64,000 bases of DNA from JAKLQR01 sp963753165 (GCA_963753165.1 CAVWBP010000009.1:210173-274172), one strand, 5' to 3'. Counted from the first letter of the stretch, positions 52,685 through 61,779 are shown. The notes: generated by a model not told the origin, from the letters alone. Made by a program: numbers and translations.

Positions 52685-55147
52685 ATGCCGAAGGAATACC
52701 GCACCGGCCTGAGTGTTGAAGCAATCAGGCAATCTGTTCTCGATAATCTTTACTTCCACCTTGGAAAGGTTCCGGATACGGCAACGCAGCACGACTGGTA
52801 CCTGGCGCTTGCGTATACAGTCCGGGACAGGCTGATGCAGCGATGGATCAAAACCGTTCAGAATTATACAGAAGATATCACCGTTGTTGCGTACTTGTCC
52901 GACGAGTTTCTCATGGGACCACAGCTCGGGATGCACCTTATCAACCTCGGCATATCGAACGAAATATTCCAGGCGCTGAAGGGATTAGGACTTAATCTGC
53001 AGGAACTTGCCGGGCAGGAGGAAGAGCCCGGTCTTGGGAACAGCGGCCTCGGGATGCTTGCAGCCTGCTCCATGGATTCACTCGCAACACTTGAAATCCC
53101 TGCAATCGGGTACGGTGTCCGCTATGAATTCGGGGCCTTTCGTCAGGAGATCAGGGACGGCTGGCAGGTTGAAATGACGGACAAGTGGCTTTGCCACGGA
53201 AATCCATGGGAGGTCCGGCGCCATGAGATTACCTACAATGTAAATCTCGGCGGCCATACCGAATCGTATTATGACGAGCAGGACTGTTTCCGGGTGCGCT
53301 GGATTCCCAAATTTTCGCTCAAAGGGACTGCATATGATACCCCGGTATCCGGCTACAGAGTCGCCACAACAAACCTGCTGCGTCTCTGGAAGTCCGAGGC
53401 GGTCGAATCATTTGATTATGAGGCCTTCAACATCGGGGATTATTTCGGCGCAGTCAACGAGAAGATCGCGTCGGAATCGATCAGCAAGATTCTTTATCCC
53501 GACGACGAGCCGTATATCGGCAAACAGTTGCGGCTCGCGCAGCAGTATTTTTTTGTCTCCTGTGCTCTCCAGGACATGATCCGTCTGCACCTCCTGCGCT
53601 GGAAAAACATCAATGCCTTCTCGAGCTCCTTTGCGGTGCAGCTGAATGATACCCACCCTGCAATTGCGGTTGCGGAACTCATGAGACTCCTGGTGGATGA
53701 GCATCTGGTGAACTGGGACAAGGCATGGTACATCACACAGAATACCTTTTCATATACAAACCATGCTACTTTGACCGAGGCACTTGAGAAGTGGCCTCTT
53801 TCCCTATTCGCGAACATCCTCCCGAGACACCTTGAAATCATTTATGAGATAAACCGGCGCTTTCTTGACGAGATATGGCTGAAGTACCCGGACAATAATG
53901 AAAAAAGCTCACGTATCTCTCTTATCGATGAAAGCGATCAGAAATATGTCCGGATGTCACATCTTGGAAGCCTGGGAAGCCATGCAGTCAACGGGGTTTC
54001 GGAAATCCATTCCGAACTGCTGAAGAAGACGGTTTTTCCGGATCTCTATGAACTCTATCCTGAGAGGTTTCTCAATGTAACCAGCGGCGTGACACAAAGA
54101 CGCTGGATGGTGCTCAGTAATCCGGGACTTGCCGAACTTATCACGAATACAATCGGAGACGGCTGGATCAGCAACCTGGAGGAAATAAAGCAACTCGAAG
54201 CCTTTGCAAATGATCCGAACCTGATAAAAAAGTGGCACCAGGTAAAACATGAAAATAAATCCGATCTCGCAGGGATTCTCCATGACCGGACCGGAGTTTC
54301 CGTTCGTCCTGATACGCTTTTCGACATACAGATGAAACGCTTCCATGAATGCAGGCGCCAGCACCTGAACATGCTTCACATCATTACACTCTATAACAGG
54401 ATCAAGAGAAATCCACAGACGGACATCATGCCCCGTACGTTCATATTTGGAGGCAAGGCATCTCCCGGGTATTTTATCGCGAACCTTATTATCAAACTGA
54501 TCAATTCCGTTGCCGAGGTGGTGAATAACGATCCGGATGTGGCAGGACGGTTGAATGTTGTTTTCTTCCCTGACTTTAATGTAAAGAATGGCCAGAAAAT
54601 TTATCCGGCTGCCGACCTTTCCGAACAGATCTCTACTGCGGGAAGAGAGTCATCAGGGACAGGGAGCATAAAATTCTCCATGAACGGCGCATTAACGATA
54701 GGGACATCCAATGGGATGAATAAAGAGGTCCAGAAAGAGGTGGGTCCTGAAAACATGTTCCTCTTCGGTCTGAGTGCCGAAGAAATCTCCGCCATGAAAT
54801 CTGAGGGCTATAATCCCATGGCATACTATAATGAGAATCCGGACCTGAAAGAAGCAATCGATCTTATCAGTTCCGGATTCTTTTCCAAAAAGGATACAGA
54901 CCTTTTCAAGCCTCTCGTTGACTCACTGCTCTGCCGTGATGAGCAGATGGTCCTTGCCGATTATCAGTCCTATATTGACTGCCAGGACCGCATAAGCACC
55001 GCATTCAAAGACAAGGAGAAGTGGGCCAAAATGTCGATCCTCACTGTTGCGCGGATGGGGAAGTTCTCATCGGACCGGTCGATACGCGAGTACAACGAAA
55101 AAATATGGCATGCAGCACCTCTGAAGATCGAGCTTGAGAAAATATAA
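52685..55147 (+). CDS. glgP: Glycogen/alpha-glucan phosphorylase
   Basis: Phosphorolyses alpha-1,4-glucan to glucose 1-phosphate. 820 residues from ATG 52685. DEFLMGPQLGMHLINLG, GLGNSGLGMLAACSMDSLA, AVQLNDTHPAIAVAELMR, FGGKASPGYFIANLIIKLIN and the PLP lysine segment ESSGTGSIKFSMNGALTIGT are all present. No Shine-Dalgarno; TATAAT ends 6 bases upstream. The LOG-family gene follows by 11 bp. No other glycogen genes are in view. Confidence 0.96.
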   Translation: MPKEYRTGLSVEAIRQSVLDNLYFHLGKVPDTATQHDWYLALAYTVRDRLMQRWIKTVQNYTEDITVVAYLSDEFLMGPQLGMHLINLGISNEIFQALKGLGLNLQELAGQEEEPGLGNSGLGMLAACSMDSLATLEIPAIGYGVRYEFGAFRQEIRDGWQVEMTDKWLCHGNPWEVRRHEITYNVNLGGHTESYYDEQDCFRVRWIPKFSLKGTAYDTPVSGYRVATTNLLRLWKSEAVESFDYEAFNIGDYFGAVNEKIASESISKILYPDDEPYIGKQLRLAQQYFFVSCALQDMIRLHLLRWKNINAFSSSFAVQLNDTHPAIAVAELMRLLVDEHLVNWDKAWYITQNTFSYTNHATLTEALEKWPLSLFANILPRHLEIIYEINRRFLDEIWLKYPDNNEKSSRISLIDESDQKYVRMSHLGSLGSHAVNGVSEIHSELLKKTVFPDLYELYPERFLNVTSGVTQRRWMVLSNPGLAELITNTIGDGWISNLEEIKQLEAFANDPNLIKKWHQVKHENKSDLAGILHDRTGVSVRPDTLFDIQMKRFHECRRQHLNMLHIITLYNRIKRNPQTDIMPRTFIFGGKASPGYFIANLIIKLINSVAEVVNNDPDVAGRLNVVFFPDFNVKNGQKIYPAADLSEQISTAGRESSGTGSIKFSMNGALTIGTSNGMNKEVQKEVGPENMFLFGLSAEEISAMKSEGYNPMAYYNENPDLKEAIDLISSGFFSKKDTDLFKPLVDSLLCRDEQMVLADYQSYIDCQDRISTAFKDKEKWAKMSILTVARMGKFSSDRSIREYNEKIWHAAPLKIELEKI

Positions 55148-55158
55148 AGGAGCAAGGC

Positions 55159-55881
55159 ATGAATAACAAGGGATTGTCGGAAATCATTCAGTCGACTTCG
55201 CTGCTCAACCAGGTCGTGGGCGCAGAGAAACTTTTTCTCTCGGGCCGCAGGAAACGGGGCGAAGATCTCGAGAGTGCAGTGCGGTTCTTTCTCGAATTTC
55301 TGCATGGCTTCGAGAGTTTTGAATTTGACGGCCCCTGCGTCACGGTTTTCGGATCGGCGCGATTTCCTGAAAGGCACCGCTATTATGAACTCGCGCGCGA
55401 GCTTGGCCGGGCGCTTGCCAATGCAGGCTATGCGGTCATGACCGGAGGAGGCCCTGGTATTATGGAGGCTGCAAACAGGGGCGCAAAGGAAGGCGGGGGG
55501 CTGAGCCTGGGCTGCAATATCACGCTTCCCTTTGAACAGAAACCCAATCCCTATCTCGACAAGTTCATCGAATTCGAACACTTTTTCGTACGCAAGGTAA
55601 TGCTGGTAAAATACTCCTCAGCCTTTGTCGTCATGCCGGGTGGTTTCGGCACGCTTGATGAAGCCTTCGAAGTGATAACACTCGCACAGACGGGGAAACT
55701 TGAGCGTTTCCCGGTTGTCGGGATGGTGAGGGACTTCTGGGACCACCTCCGCCGCTTCATGCACGACACCATGCTGGCTGAGGGAACCATAAGTAACGAA
55801 GACATGGATTTTATTCAGGGAGCAAATACGGTCGAAGACGCCATCCGTATCATCCGCCGGCTTTCACGGGGAAGTTTTTAA
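55159..55881 (+). CDS. LOG family protein (TIGR00730)
   Basis: 240 residues. VTVFGSARFPERHRYYELAR, MTGGGPGIMEAANRGAKEGG and MPGGFGTLDEAFEVITLAQT are the family nucleotide and PGGxGTxxE motifs. LOG enzymes release free bases from cytokinin nucleotides; in bacteria many act as AMP/nucleotide ribohydrolases. The N-terminal 60 residues are an extra helical part. Ribosome site AAAGGAGC is present; co-transcribed with glgP. Confidence 0.92.
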   Translation: MNNKGLSEIIQSTSLLNQVVGAEKLFLSGRRKRGEDLESAVRFFLEFLHGFESFEFDGPCVTVFGSARFPERHRYYELARELGRALANAGYAVMTGGGPGIMEAANRGAKEGGGLSLGCNITLPFEQKPNPYLDKFIEFEHFFVRKVMLVKYSSAFVVMPGGFGTLDEAFEVITLAQTGKLERFPVVGMVRDFWDHLRRFMHDTMLAEGTISNEDMDFIQGANTVEDAIRIIRRLSRGSF

Positions 55882-55931
55882 TCAAATAGTTTCTCGATGC
55901 TCTGCATCGGGGGTAATGTTTTCCTTATTCT

Positions 55932-55962
55932 GTCATTCCCGCTTGTCGGGAATCCTTCCGGG
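55932..55962. repeat. Dispersed repeat, left-half copy
   Basis: TGTCATTCCCGCTTGTCGGG then AATCCTTCCGG resembles the left end of the repeat at 16234, with a CCCGCTTGTCGGG palindrome inside. Confidence 0.55.
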
Positions 55963-56067
55963 GTAGTTCATTTCCACATTAGATTTTTTTTCACAGTTGT
56001 CGCTTCATCTTTTCTTCACAATTTTCTTCTATTCTACAATCAAGAACAAACAGAAAGGAGACACATC

Positions 56068-56448
56068 ATGAAAAAGGTACTCATTAGTTTCGCAGTCTTA
56101 GTACTTCTCGGAACAGGCGCTGCAGTGTATGCAAATGGTCCCGGTTGGGGAGGAACGTATCCCTGTGCAGGATACAACAGCGGTACTCCCATGATGGGAC
56201 CCGGATACGGGGGGCCTATGATGGGCGGGAGAGGAAGCTATGATCAGAAGTATCTCGATGAAACGGCTGACTTGAGAAAAGAGCTGAACACAAAGAAATT
56301 CGAATATTTCGAAGCTACACGGAACCCGAAGACAGCACCAGAGACGGTAGCAAAACTGGAGAAAGATATCGGCGAACTGCAGGGTACGCTGAATGCAAAA
56401 GCCCCGCAAGGGACGAACAGGGGATACAACATGCCCTGCTGGCAGTAA
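56068..56448 (+). CDS. Periplasmic ZraP/Spy-like metal-binding protein
   Basis: 126 residues with a signal peptide MKKVLISFAVLVLLGTGAAV (cut after YA-NG). The next part is rich in Gly, Met and Pro (PMMGPGYGGPMMGG), then a helical LTXXQ-like region DLRKELNTKKFEYFEATRNP. It resembles the zinc-responsive chaperone ZraP. The ribosome site AAAGGAG is strong and a terminator follows directly. Two-component partners are not adjacent. Confidence 0.83.
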   Translation: MKKVLISFAVLVLLGTGAAVYANGPGWGGTYPCAGYNSGTPMMGPGYGGPMMGGRGSYDQKYLDETADLRKELNTKKFEYFEATRNPKTAPETVAKLEKDIGELQGTLNAKAPQGTNRGYNMPCWQ

Positions 56449-56474
56449 TACACACTGATCCGATAAACCTCCTG

Positions 56475-56503
56475 GGCAGTCAGGCTTAGCCTGGCTGCCT
56501 TTC
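56475..56503 (+). terminator. Intrinsic terminator after ZraP-like gene
   Basis: GGCAGTCAGGC, loop TTA, GCCTGGCTGCC, followed by TTTCCCTT; a 10-bp stem with one mismatch. Confidence 0.75.
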
Positions 56504-56690
56504 CCTTCCAAAGCAGTTCAGGAAAACCGGTCAAATCTGTTATCTGATGGAAAGAGTCAGCTCTGTCCATCAGAACCATACGTGCACCGACTACATCGTG
56601 AATGCCTGGCTCCGCCCACCCCAGTTGACTCACCTTGACGGAAATAAACAAAACAGCGATAATGCTAGAAAATGTTGTGAGAGGACAGTT

Positions 56691-57188
56691 ATGGCAGATG
56701 AACATTCATTTGATGTGGTAAGCCAGGTTAATATGCAGGAGGTCTTAAATGCCGTGCAGCAGACGGAGAAGGAGATAAGCCAGCGCTTTGATTTCAAAGG
56801 CAGCAAAAGCAGTATTGAATTGAATAAGGAAAAGGGGGAGATCATTCTCATCACGGATGATGAGTACAAACTGAAAAGCCTGACAGAAATTCTCAAGAAC
56901 AAGCTTGTGAAGCGAACTGTATCCCTGAAAGCCTTGGCCTTCGGCAATATCGAGAAGGCGGCTGGTGATACGGTGAGGCAGGTAGTTACCCTTCAGAAGG
57001 GCTTATCTCCTGAACAGGCAAAGGATATTGTCAAGCTTGTGAAAGACATGAAGCTCAAGGTGCAGTCAGAGATTCAGAAAGAGCAGGTGAGGGTACGGGC
57101 AAAGAAGATCGATGATCTTCAGGCGGTAATACAGATGCTGAAAGGGAAAGATTTCGATTTTCATGTTGAATTTATCAACTACAGATGA
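56691..57188 (+). CDS. yajQ: YajQ family nucleotide-binding protein (UPF0234)
   Basis: 165 residues. MADEHSFDVVSQVNMQEVLN and QQTEKEISQRFDFKGSKSSI are the family's signature; ELNKEKGEIILITDDEYKLK follows. YajQ-type proteins bind nucleotides; a c-di-GMP-binding member (XC_3703) is known from Xanthomonas, which fits the c-di-GMP theme here. ATG 56691 with GAGAGGA upstream; the open frame further back is not used. Confidence 0.94.
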   Translation: MADEHSFDVVSQVNMQEVLNAVQQTEKEISQRFDFKGSKSSIELNKEKGEIILITDDEYKLKSLTEILKNKLVKRTVSLKALAFGNIEKAAGDTVRQVVTLQKGLSPEQAKDIVKLVKDMKLKVQSEIQKEQVRVRAKKIDDLQAVIQMLKGKDFDFHVEFINYR

Positions 57189-57220
57189 AAGCATTTCTTA
57201 ACAAAAGCACCTTGTATATA

Positions 57221-57397
57221 GGTATGACTCAACTTCTGAAGCGATATAAACTATTTTAGTTGTTGTACATACCTTATATCTGATCTGTAATGTTTTCACT
57301 CAATTCATAGGTGAGGCTTCCGCTTTGTCTTCAGTCCCGAAAGGCTCAAGCCTATTCGGGATCACCCGTGATCTTACTTCAGAAATTGACTCATACC
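57221..57397. repeat. Miniature inverted-repeat element, full copy B (177 bp)
   Basis: Left end GGTATGACTCAACTTCTGAA, right end TTCAGAAATTGACTCATACC, 19 of 21 pairing at the terminal arms. Inner TCCGCTTTGT and GTGAT...TTCAGAAAT words match copy A at 23968-24126. No coding capacity. It lies between yajQ and a convergent methyltransferase gene. Confidence 0.7.
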
Positions 57398-57428
57398 CCC
57401 TGATTTCCGATGTGAAGGATGAAGTCAG

Positions 57429-58154
57429 CTATTTTCTGATGAAACAGGTGAGGTGGCCGTCCGTATAAAAAATGGAGAACTCCTTGCCGAGAAAACCTGC
57501 CAGGCAATCGGCAATGCTGAAGATAACACGCGGTTTCTCGGTACGGTTCAGTGTGCGGGCGATAGCCTCATATACTTCCTTCCCTCCATCGAGAGGTTTT
57601 GCCGGCAGATAAAGATAAATAAAATCCGCTTCTTCAATCGATACATGCACAATATCATCGTGAATCCACGCTACGCGGTCAGTATCGATTCCGAGCGCAT
57701 GCTGAAAGATCCGGCCGACGCGGATTAGTTCGGAGGAAAGCTCGACCTGGATTGTTTTCCGGTGCGGGCAGATGCACTGTAACAATAACCCCTGCAGTCC
57801 GTTCCCTGCCCCGAGGTCGGCAACCACTGAATCAGGCCTGATAAACTGCACCGCCTTTACGAGCGGGGAAAGGCCGCCGGGATAGCACCCATATCCTTTC
57901 CTTTTCGAAAGCTGCTCCTTTTCGCGGGGAGAATACCTGGAGCCTGCTCCATGCAATTGTGTATACAGGCTGAGCAGCGCGTTTTCGGTTAAGGGAATGT
58001 CTCCCTCTTGCAGAGCGCCCATAAGGTTTTTTGCGTAGCGGTCGAGATCAGGGAATTCTTTCTGAACGGCGATATCCGTCGCGAGGTCAAGCAGTGACGT
58101 TGTGAGAGCAGGCGACTGTTTTGCGAGACAGATATTGTCTGAAAAATCATCCAT
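57429..58154 (-). CDS. SAM-dependent methyltransferase-like protein
   Basis: 241 residues from ATG 58154 (MDDFSDNICLAKQSPALTTS). The C-terminal part (about 110-230) has VVADLGAGNGLQGLLLQCIC, QVELSSELIRVGRIFQHALG and IEEADFIYLYLP, a DOT1-like class I methyltransferase fold. The first 100 residues are helical and of unknown type, with SKRKGYGCYPGGLSPLVKAV before the SAM site. Substrate unknown; the GYGCYPGGLSP segment may help define a family. Confidence 0.8.
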   Translation of the reverse strand: MDDFSDNICLAKQSPALTTSLLDLATDIAVQKEFPDLDRYAKNLMGALQEGDIPLTENALLSLYTQLHGAGSRYSPREKEQLSKRKGYGCYPGGLSPLVKAVQFIRPDSVVADLGAGNGLQGLLLQCICPHRKTIQVELSSELIRVGRIFQHALGIDTDRVAWIHDDIVHVSIEEADFIYLYLPAKPLDGGKEVYEAIARTLNRTEKPRVIFSIADCLAGFLGKEFSIFYTDGHLTCFIRK

Positions 58155-58303
58155 TGTATTCGAACAAATTTGTTGCCGTAAAAACCGGAACTGCCGGCAA
58201 TTCTTTAAATAATACGGGCGGTTGCATATAAAGAAATTATATAGCAGGACAGTCCTTAAATGCACGTTTGCAAGCACTTATCCGACTATGTTCACTCTTC
58301 CGC

Positions 58304-58309
58304 TATAAT
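58304..58309 (+). promoter_or_regulatory. Predicted -10 box of the TrkA-C membrane gene
   Basis: TATAAT at 58304-58309 with a normal 45-nt leader and a GGAG ribosome site at 58350-58353. It contrasts with the leaderless arrangements elsewhere. Confidence 0.4.
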
Positions 58310-58360
58310 AGTGAGAAGAAGAATCAGAGACGGAGAGAGGCCAGGAGAAAGGAGCTCAAT

Positions 58361-59041
58361 ATGACCGGATTGTATTTTCTGCTCCCGACGTTGTTCGCAA
58401 TATTCATTTCCTTCCTGATTGTGCGGGCGGGTGCGATTGCATTGATGATGACCGGAGTTGACAGGCCAAAAGCGGTATTTCAAGCCCTCTCGGCCTTCAC
58501 CGGGACAGGGTTCACCACGCGGGAAGCCGAGACGGTGGTGAACAATCCGCTGCGGAGGAAAATCATCGGCATTCTCATGATACTGGGCAATGCGGGAATC
58601 GTTGCAGTAATCATCTCGGCGACCTCATCTGTCGTAACAAGCAAGGGATATGAACTTCCGATCCATTTTATCCTCTTTTTGATCGGTATTTTTCTCATCT
58701 ACAGGATCGGGAAATCGAGGGGCTTCGTGCAGAAATGGGAAAGCTTTATCCAACGAAAGCTCGTAAGAATCCCTGCTTTTGAAGAGGAAGATGCAGAAGA
58801 TATCCTTCATTTCCTTGAGGGATATGGCCTCATAAAGAAGACGGTCAGCAAGGATTCGCAGCTCATAGACGTATTGCTCGCGGAATGGAAATTTCGCAGT
58901 CAGGATGTCATTATCCTGGGAATCGAGCGGGGCAAAAAATGGCTGCCGATCCCGAGCAAACATCATGAAAGGGTGCAGGAAGGTGATAAGCTGGTTCTCT
59001 ATGGCAACCTTAAAAGTCTGAGGGAAATTCTTGACGAGTAG
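58361..59041 (+). CDS. Membrane protein with TrkA-C (RCK_C) domain
   Basis: 226 residues. The start at ATG 58361 (MTGLYFLLPTLFAIFISFLI) follows GGAGC. Three or so transmembrane helices (about 3-25, 68-90, 99-115) with a conserved link ALSAFTGTGFTTREAETVVN, which resembles a K+-channel-type pore loop and its GFTT. A cytosolic RCK_C ligand-binding domain (about 145-226) ends the protein. Possible role in ion sensing or transport; not established. Confidence 0.83.
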   Translation: MTGLYFLLPTLFAIFISFLIVRAGAIALMMTGVDRPKAVFQALSAFTGTGFTTREAETVVNNPLRRKIIGILMILGNAGIVAVIISATSSVVTSKGYELPIHFILFLIGIFLIYRIGKSRGFVQKWESFIQRKLVRIPAFEEEDAEDILHFLEGYGLIKKTVSKDSQLIDVLLAEWKFRSQDVIILGIERGKKWLPIPSKHHERVQEGDKLVLYGNLKSLREILDE

Positions 59042-59044
59042 ACT

Positions 59045-59063
59045 GGGAGCAGAAGCTGCTCCC
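59045..59063 (+). terminator. Hairpin after the TrkA-C gene
   Basis: GGGAGCAG-AAG-CTGCTCCC, an 8-bp perfect stem four bases after the stop codon; no T tract follows, so termination is only probable. Confidence 0.5.
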
Positions 59064-59228
59064 GGAAGTGAAAATTATTATCATTCTTTCGGTAGGGTAT
59101 AATAACAGGGAATGATCCTTACTCACGGGTCCCAGTGAGAAATTTGGCATAAAAAGAGGCAGCGTTATTCCGGGAGGACTGTATTCAGGGTCATTACAAA
59201 AAATCAGAAATGGAATGGAGGGAAAGCT

Positions 59229-59837
59229 ATGCGTTTCAGGATTCTATCGATACTGGTACTTTTAACGTTTACGGCAGGTCTCTTTAGTTGTGCCTCAATA
59301 TCCGGGGAGCATAGAGGCGCAGCCACCGGAGCGGGAATTGGAGCAGCGACCGGGGCAACGGCAGGTGCGCTTCTCGGGTCTCGGGGCGCCAAGACAGAAA
59401 TGGCGGTGCTCGGCGGACTTATGGGAGCACTTGCCGGAGGACTGATAGGACATTATGCATATGATCAGAAGAGGGACGGACAGGATACTGCGGATAAGTA
59501 TAATTATAAGCCTTCCAAGGGGTTGAGGGTAAAGATTGAAGATGCCGCTGCAGTTCCGCAAAACATCTTTCCAGGCGAGACGGTAAACCTTAGAACGACC
59601 TACGCGCTGCTGGGTACAGGCGGTGAGATAGCCGTTACAGAAACAAGGGAGATACGGTATAAGGGAAAAACATACAGCAGGCCCGAGGTGAAGGTTTACC
59701 GGGAGAGCGGGACATATTCTTCCACTGTTCCCATCAGGATGCCGTCCGATGCAAAAAAAGGCAAATATACAGTCGTTCTTTCCGTGAAGGCGGGAAAAGT
59801 CAAGGATTCCCAAGAGACATCATTTTCTGTAAAGTAA
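59229..59837 (+). CDS. Glycine-zipper lipoprotein
   Basis: 202 residues. Signal peptide with lipobox LFSC (Cys about 21), then a glycine zipper (GAATGAGIGAATGATAGALL and LGGLMGALAGGLIGHYA), then a soluble beta-sandwich-like part (PGETVNLRTTYALLGTGGEI, and YTVVLSVKAGKVKDSQETSF). Glycine-zipper lipoproteins (Rcs/17 kDa antigen type) stabilise the outer membrane. Ribosome site GGAGGG is strong. Confidence 0.87.
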   Translation: MRFRILSILVLLTFTAGLFSCASISGEHRGAATGAGIGAATGATAGALLGSRGAKTEMAVLGGLMGALAGGLIGHYAYDQKRDGQDTADKYNYKPSKGLRVKIEDAAAVPQNIFPGETVNLRTTYALLGTGGEIAVTETREIRYKGKTYSRPEVKVYRESGTYSSTVPIRMPSDAKKGKYTVVLSVKAGKVKDSQETSFSVK

Positions 59838-59968
59838 TTGAACGGGGGGGCTGCAGGATAAAAATAAGTCTTAGAAAATACCCTATAAGGGAAGAAATTA
59901 CGTGAAACATTATTTCACTTTGACAGCATTCAAAGGGAAAGTGTAGCTTGCCCCCTGGAGTGTAAAAG

Positions 59969-60679
59969 ATGCATATTGGTACAAGAATAACCTCTCCTGA
60001 AGAAGTCGGGCTATGGGATGTAGACCTCTTTCAGATCAGTGTTTACCATGGAATGAAAGACAATCTCGCGCTCATGGAGAAGTGCGCGGGTAAATGCAGG
60101 GAGGAGGGGATGCGGTATGTTATCCATCCTGTGCTTTATTCCATCATGGACAGGGAAATGTTCAGGAGTATTAAAATAATGGCAGAGTGGGCAGACCTTG
60201 CACTTATCCTGCATGATGAAAAGACCCTCGACTGGCAAAGAATTACCGGAGAGCATAAAATAACCTTCAAGTCGCTGCTCGGTGAACTGCAGTCAATTGC
60301 CCCCGTCTCTTTTGAAAATGCCACAGACACGAGGGATGTGATATGGTTCTGGAATACTTATGCGGATTCTATTACCCTGGACATCGGTCATGTTGAACTG
60401 GCAGGCATGAACTCAGTCGAATTTATAAACTCTCTTGATCAAAAAATAATAGAGAAAATTCAGTATGTGCATATCCATAGAAACAACGGCTGGCGCAAGG
60501 GTCTCACAGACCACTGGTATCTTCTTCCCGGCTGCAGGGAAATAAAGGCCCTCGAAGCGCTGCTAAGAAGAAAACATGATATCGGGGTTTTCCTCGAAGT
60601 CAATGAGACGGAAAAGATCGAAGAAAGCCTCATGATACTCCGGGCCTTAAGGGATGAGATAGGGATTCCCCCCTCGTAA
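59969..60679 (+). CDS. Sugar phosphate isomerase/epimerase (AP endonuclease 2-like TIM barrel)
   Basis: 236 residues. The TIM-barrel pattern IHPVLYSIM, VSFENATDTRDVIWFWNTYA, LDIGHVELAGMNSVEFINSL, YVHIHRNNGWRKGLTDHWYL and GVFLEVNETEKIEESL gives the metal residues of the AP2Ec family. The enzyme could isomerise a sugar or cleave damaged DNA; context does not decide. Ribosome site CTGGAG is 9 bases upstream. Confidence 0.87.
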   Translation: MHIGTRITSPEEVGLWDVDLFQISVYHGMKDNLALMEKCAGKCREEGMRYVIHPVLYSIMDREMFRSIKIMAEWADLALILHDEKTLDWQRITGEHKITFKSLLGELQSIAPVSFENATDTRDVIWFWNTYADSITLDIGHVELAGMNSVEFINSLDQKIIEKIQYVHIHRNNGWRKGLTDHWYLLPGCREIKALEALLRRKHDIGVFLEVNETEKIEESLMILRALRDEIGIPPS

Positions 60680-60724
60680 AAGATTTCCTGTCATATCGAA
60701 ACCATTCAATATTGGTAGAAAAAT

Positions 60725-60808
60725 CCTCCCCTTTACAAGGGGAAGTTGGAGGGGTATTTTGGAAAAATATTCAAACCTCCCCAACCTCTCCTTATAAAGG
60801 AGGGGATT
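60725..60808. repeat. Palindromic CCTCCCC-type dispersed repeat, inverted pair
   Basis: CCTCCCCTTTACAAGGGGAA with the next 18 bases, then an inverse-oriented unit (CCTCCCCAACCTCTCC to GGAGGGGA). The first unit is closely similar to the in-frame copy at 25415-25452. It lies in the 320-bp gap between 60680 and 60999, whose remaining part holds the promoter and palindrome at 60873-60940. Confidence 0.7.
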
Positions 60809-60872
60809 GAACTTTCCCAATTATTCGGATTGAACTCTTCACTGAAGGGTTACTTCGTGTCCATCTTTCAGA

Positions 60873-60940
60873 TTGACAGAGGCAATGAGTCCGGCCTAAA
60901 CTATAGATAATATCTATGAATAGTAAATTATCTATAGTTT
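60873..60940 (+). promoter_or_regulatory. Promoter overlapped by a 14-bp perfect palindrome upstream of TauE-type exporter
   Basis: TTGACA (60873-60878), 18 bp, TAAACT (60897-60902). AAACTATAGATAAT (60898-60911) and ATTATCTATAGTTT (60927-60940) form perfect arms with a 15-bp spacer, covering the -10 box and start point. This is typical of repressor binding; the repressor is not encoded nearby. Confidence 0.6.
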
Positions 60941-60999
60941 GTATCTATATCAAATGGCACTGGCAAAGCTGTCTTAAGGTCGTTTTTGAGGGTCAATAA

Positions 61000-61779
61000 A
61001 TGCCTTTGACACTGTATACATTTCTCTTCCTGGGGGGGGCGGCAGGCGGGTTTTTCTCTGGTTTGCTCGGAATAGGGGGCGGCATAATCATGTTCCCGAT
61101 TTTGCTGTATCTGCCCCCGCTGCTCGGGTTCAATATAATAGAGGTGAAAAGTATTACCGGTCTCACTATGGTGCAAGGGTTTTTTGCATCGCTCACTGCG
61201 TTTTTGTTCTACAGAAAACAGAGACTTGTGAATAAATCCCTCGTGTTGACGCTCGGACCTGCGCTGTTCTTTTCATCACTGAGCGGAGCTCTTTTCTCGA
61301 AGTCAGTGCCGGACAAATATCTGCTCTTCATTTTTGGGTTATTAGCCTTGCTTGCTGCTGCTGCGATGCTTATCCCTCGCAGTTATCTGCAGGATGATGC
61401 GACTGAAGACGCGGTGCATTTCAAGAAATCAGAAGCAATACTGATAGGTGTCTTTCTTGGATTTTTCCTCGGACTTGTCGGCCAGGGAGGCGCTTTTATC
61501 ATCATACCGGTTTTGTTATACCTGCTGAAGATTCCTCTCAGGGTTGCCCTTGGAAGCACGCTTGCAATCGGGATTTTTTCTTCAACCGCAGGGTTGGTCG
61601 GAAAGGTCGCAACAGGCCAGGTCCCTTTCCTTATGACTATTGCACTCCTTGCAGGCGCTGTCCCTGCTGCGAGCTTGGGAAGCCTTCTCAGTAAAAAGAC
61701 AAAGGTGCAGCTTCTCAGGTGGCTGCTTGCAGTCCTCATTGCTGTTACCGCAATAAAAATCTGGGCAAGCATTTTTTAG
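61000..61779 (+). CDS. TauE/SafE-family (TSUP) membrane exporter
   Basis: 259 residues, about eight transmembrane helices in two halves, each starting with a glycine-rich loop: GGAAGGFFSGLLGIGGGIIM (N half) and GFFLGLVGQGGAFIIIPVLL (C half). The family moves sulfite, organosulfonates or other anions. GAGGG lies upstream of the ATG; the gene's control region has a palindrome on its promoter, suggesting induction by a substrate. Confidence 0.93.
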   Translation: MPLTLYTFLFLGGAAGGFFSGLLGIGGGIIMFPILLYLPPLLGFNIIEVKSITGLTMVQGFFASLTAFLFYRKQRLVNKSLVLTLGPALFFSSLSGALFSKSVPDKYLLFIFGLLALLAAAAMLIPRSYLQDDATEDAVHFKKSEAILIGVFLGFFLGLVGQGGAFIIIPVLLYLLKIPLRVALGSTLAIGIFSSTAGLVGKVATGQVPFLMTIALLAGAVPAASLGSLLSKKTKVQLLRWLLAVLIAVTAIKIWASIF

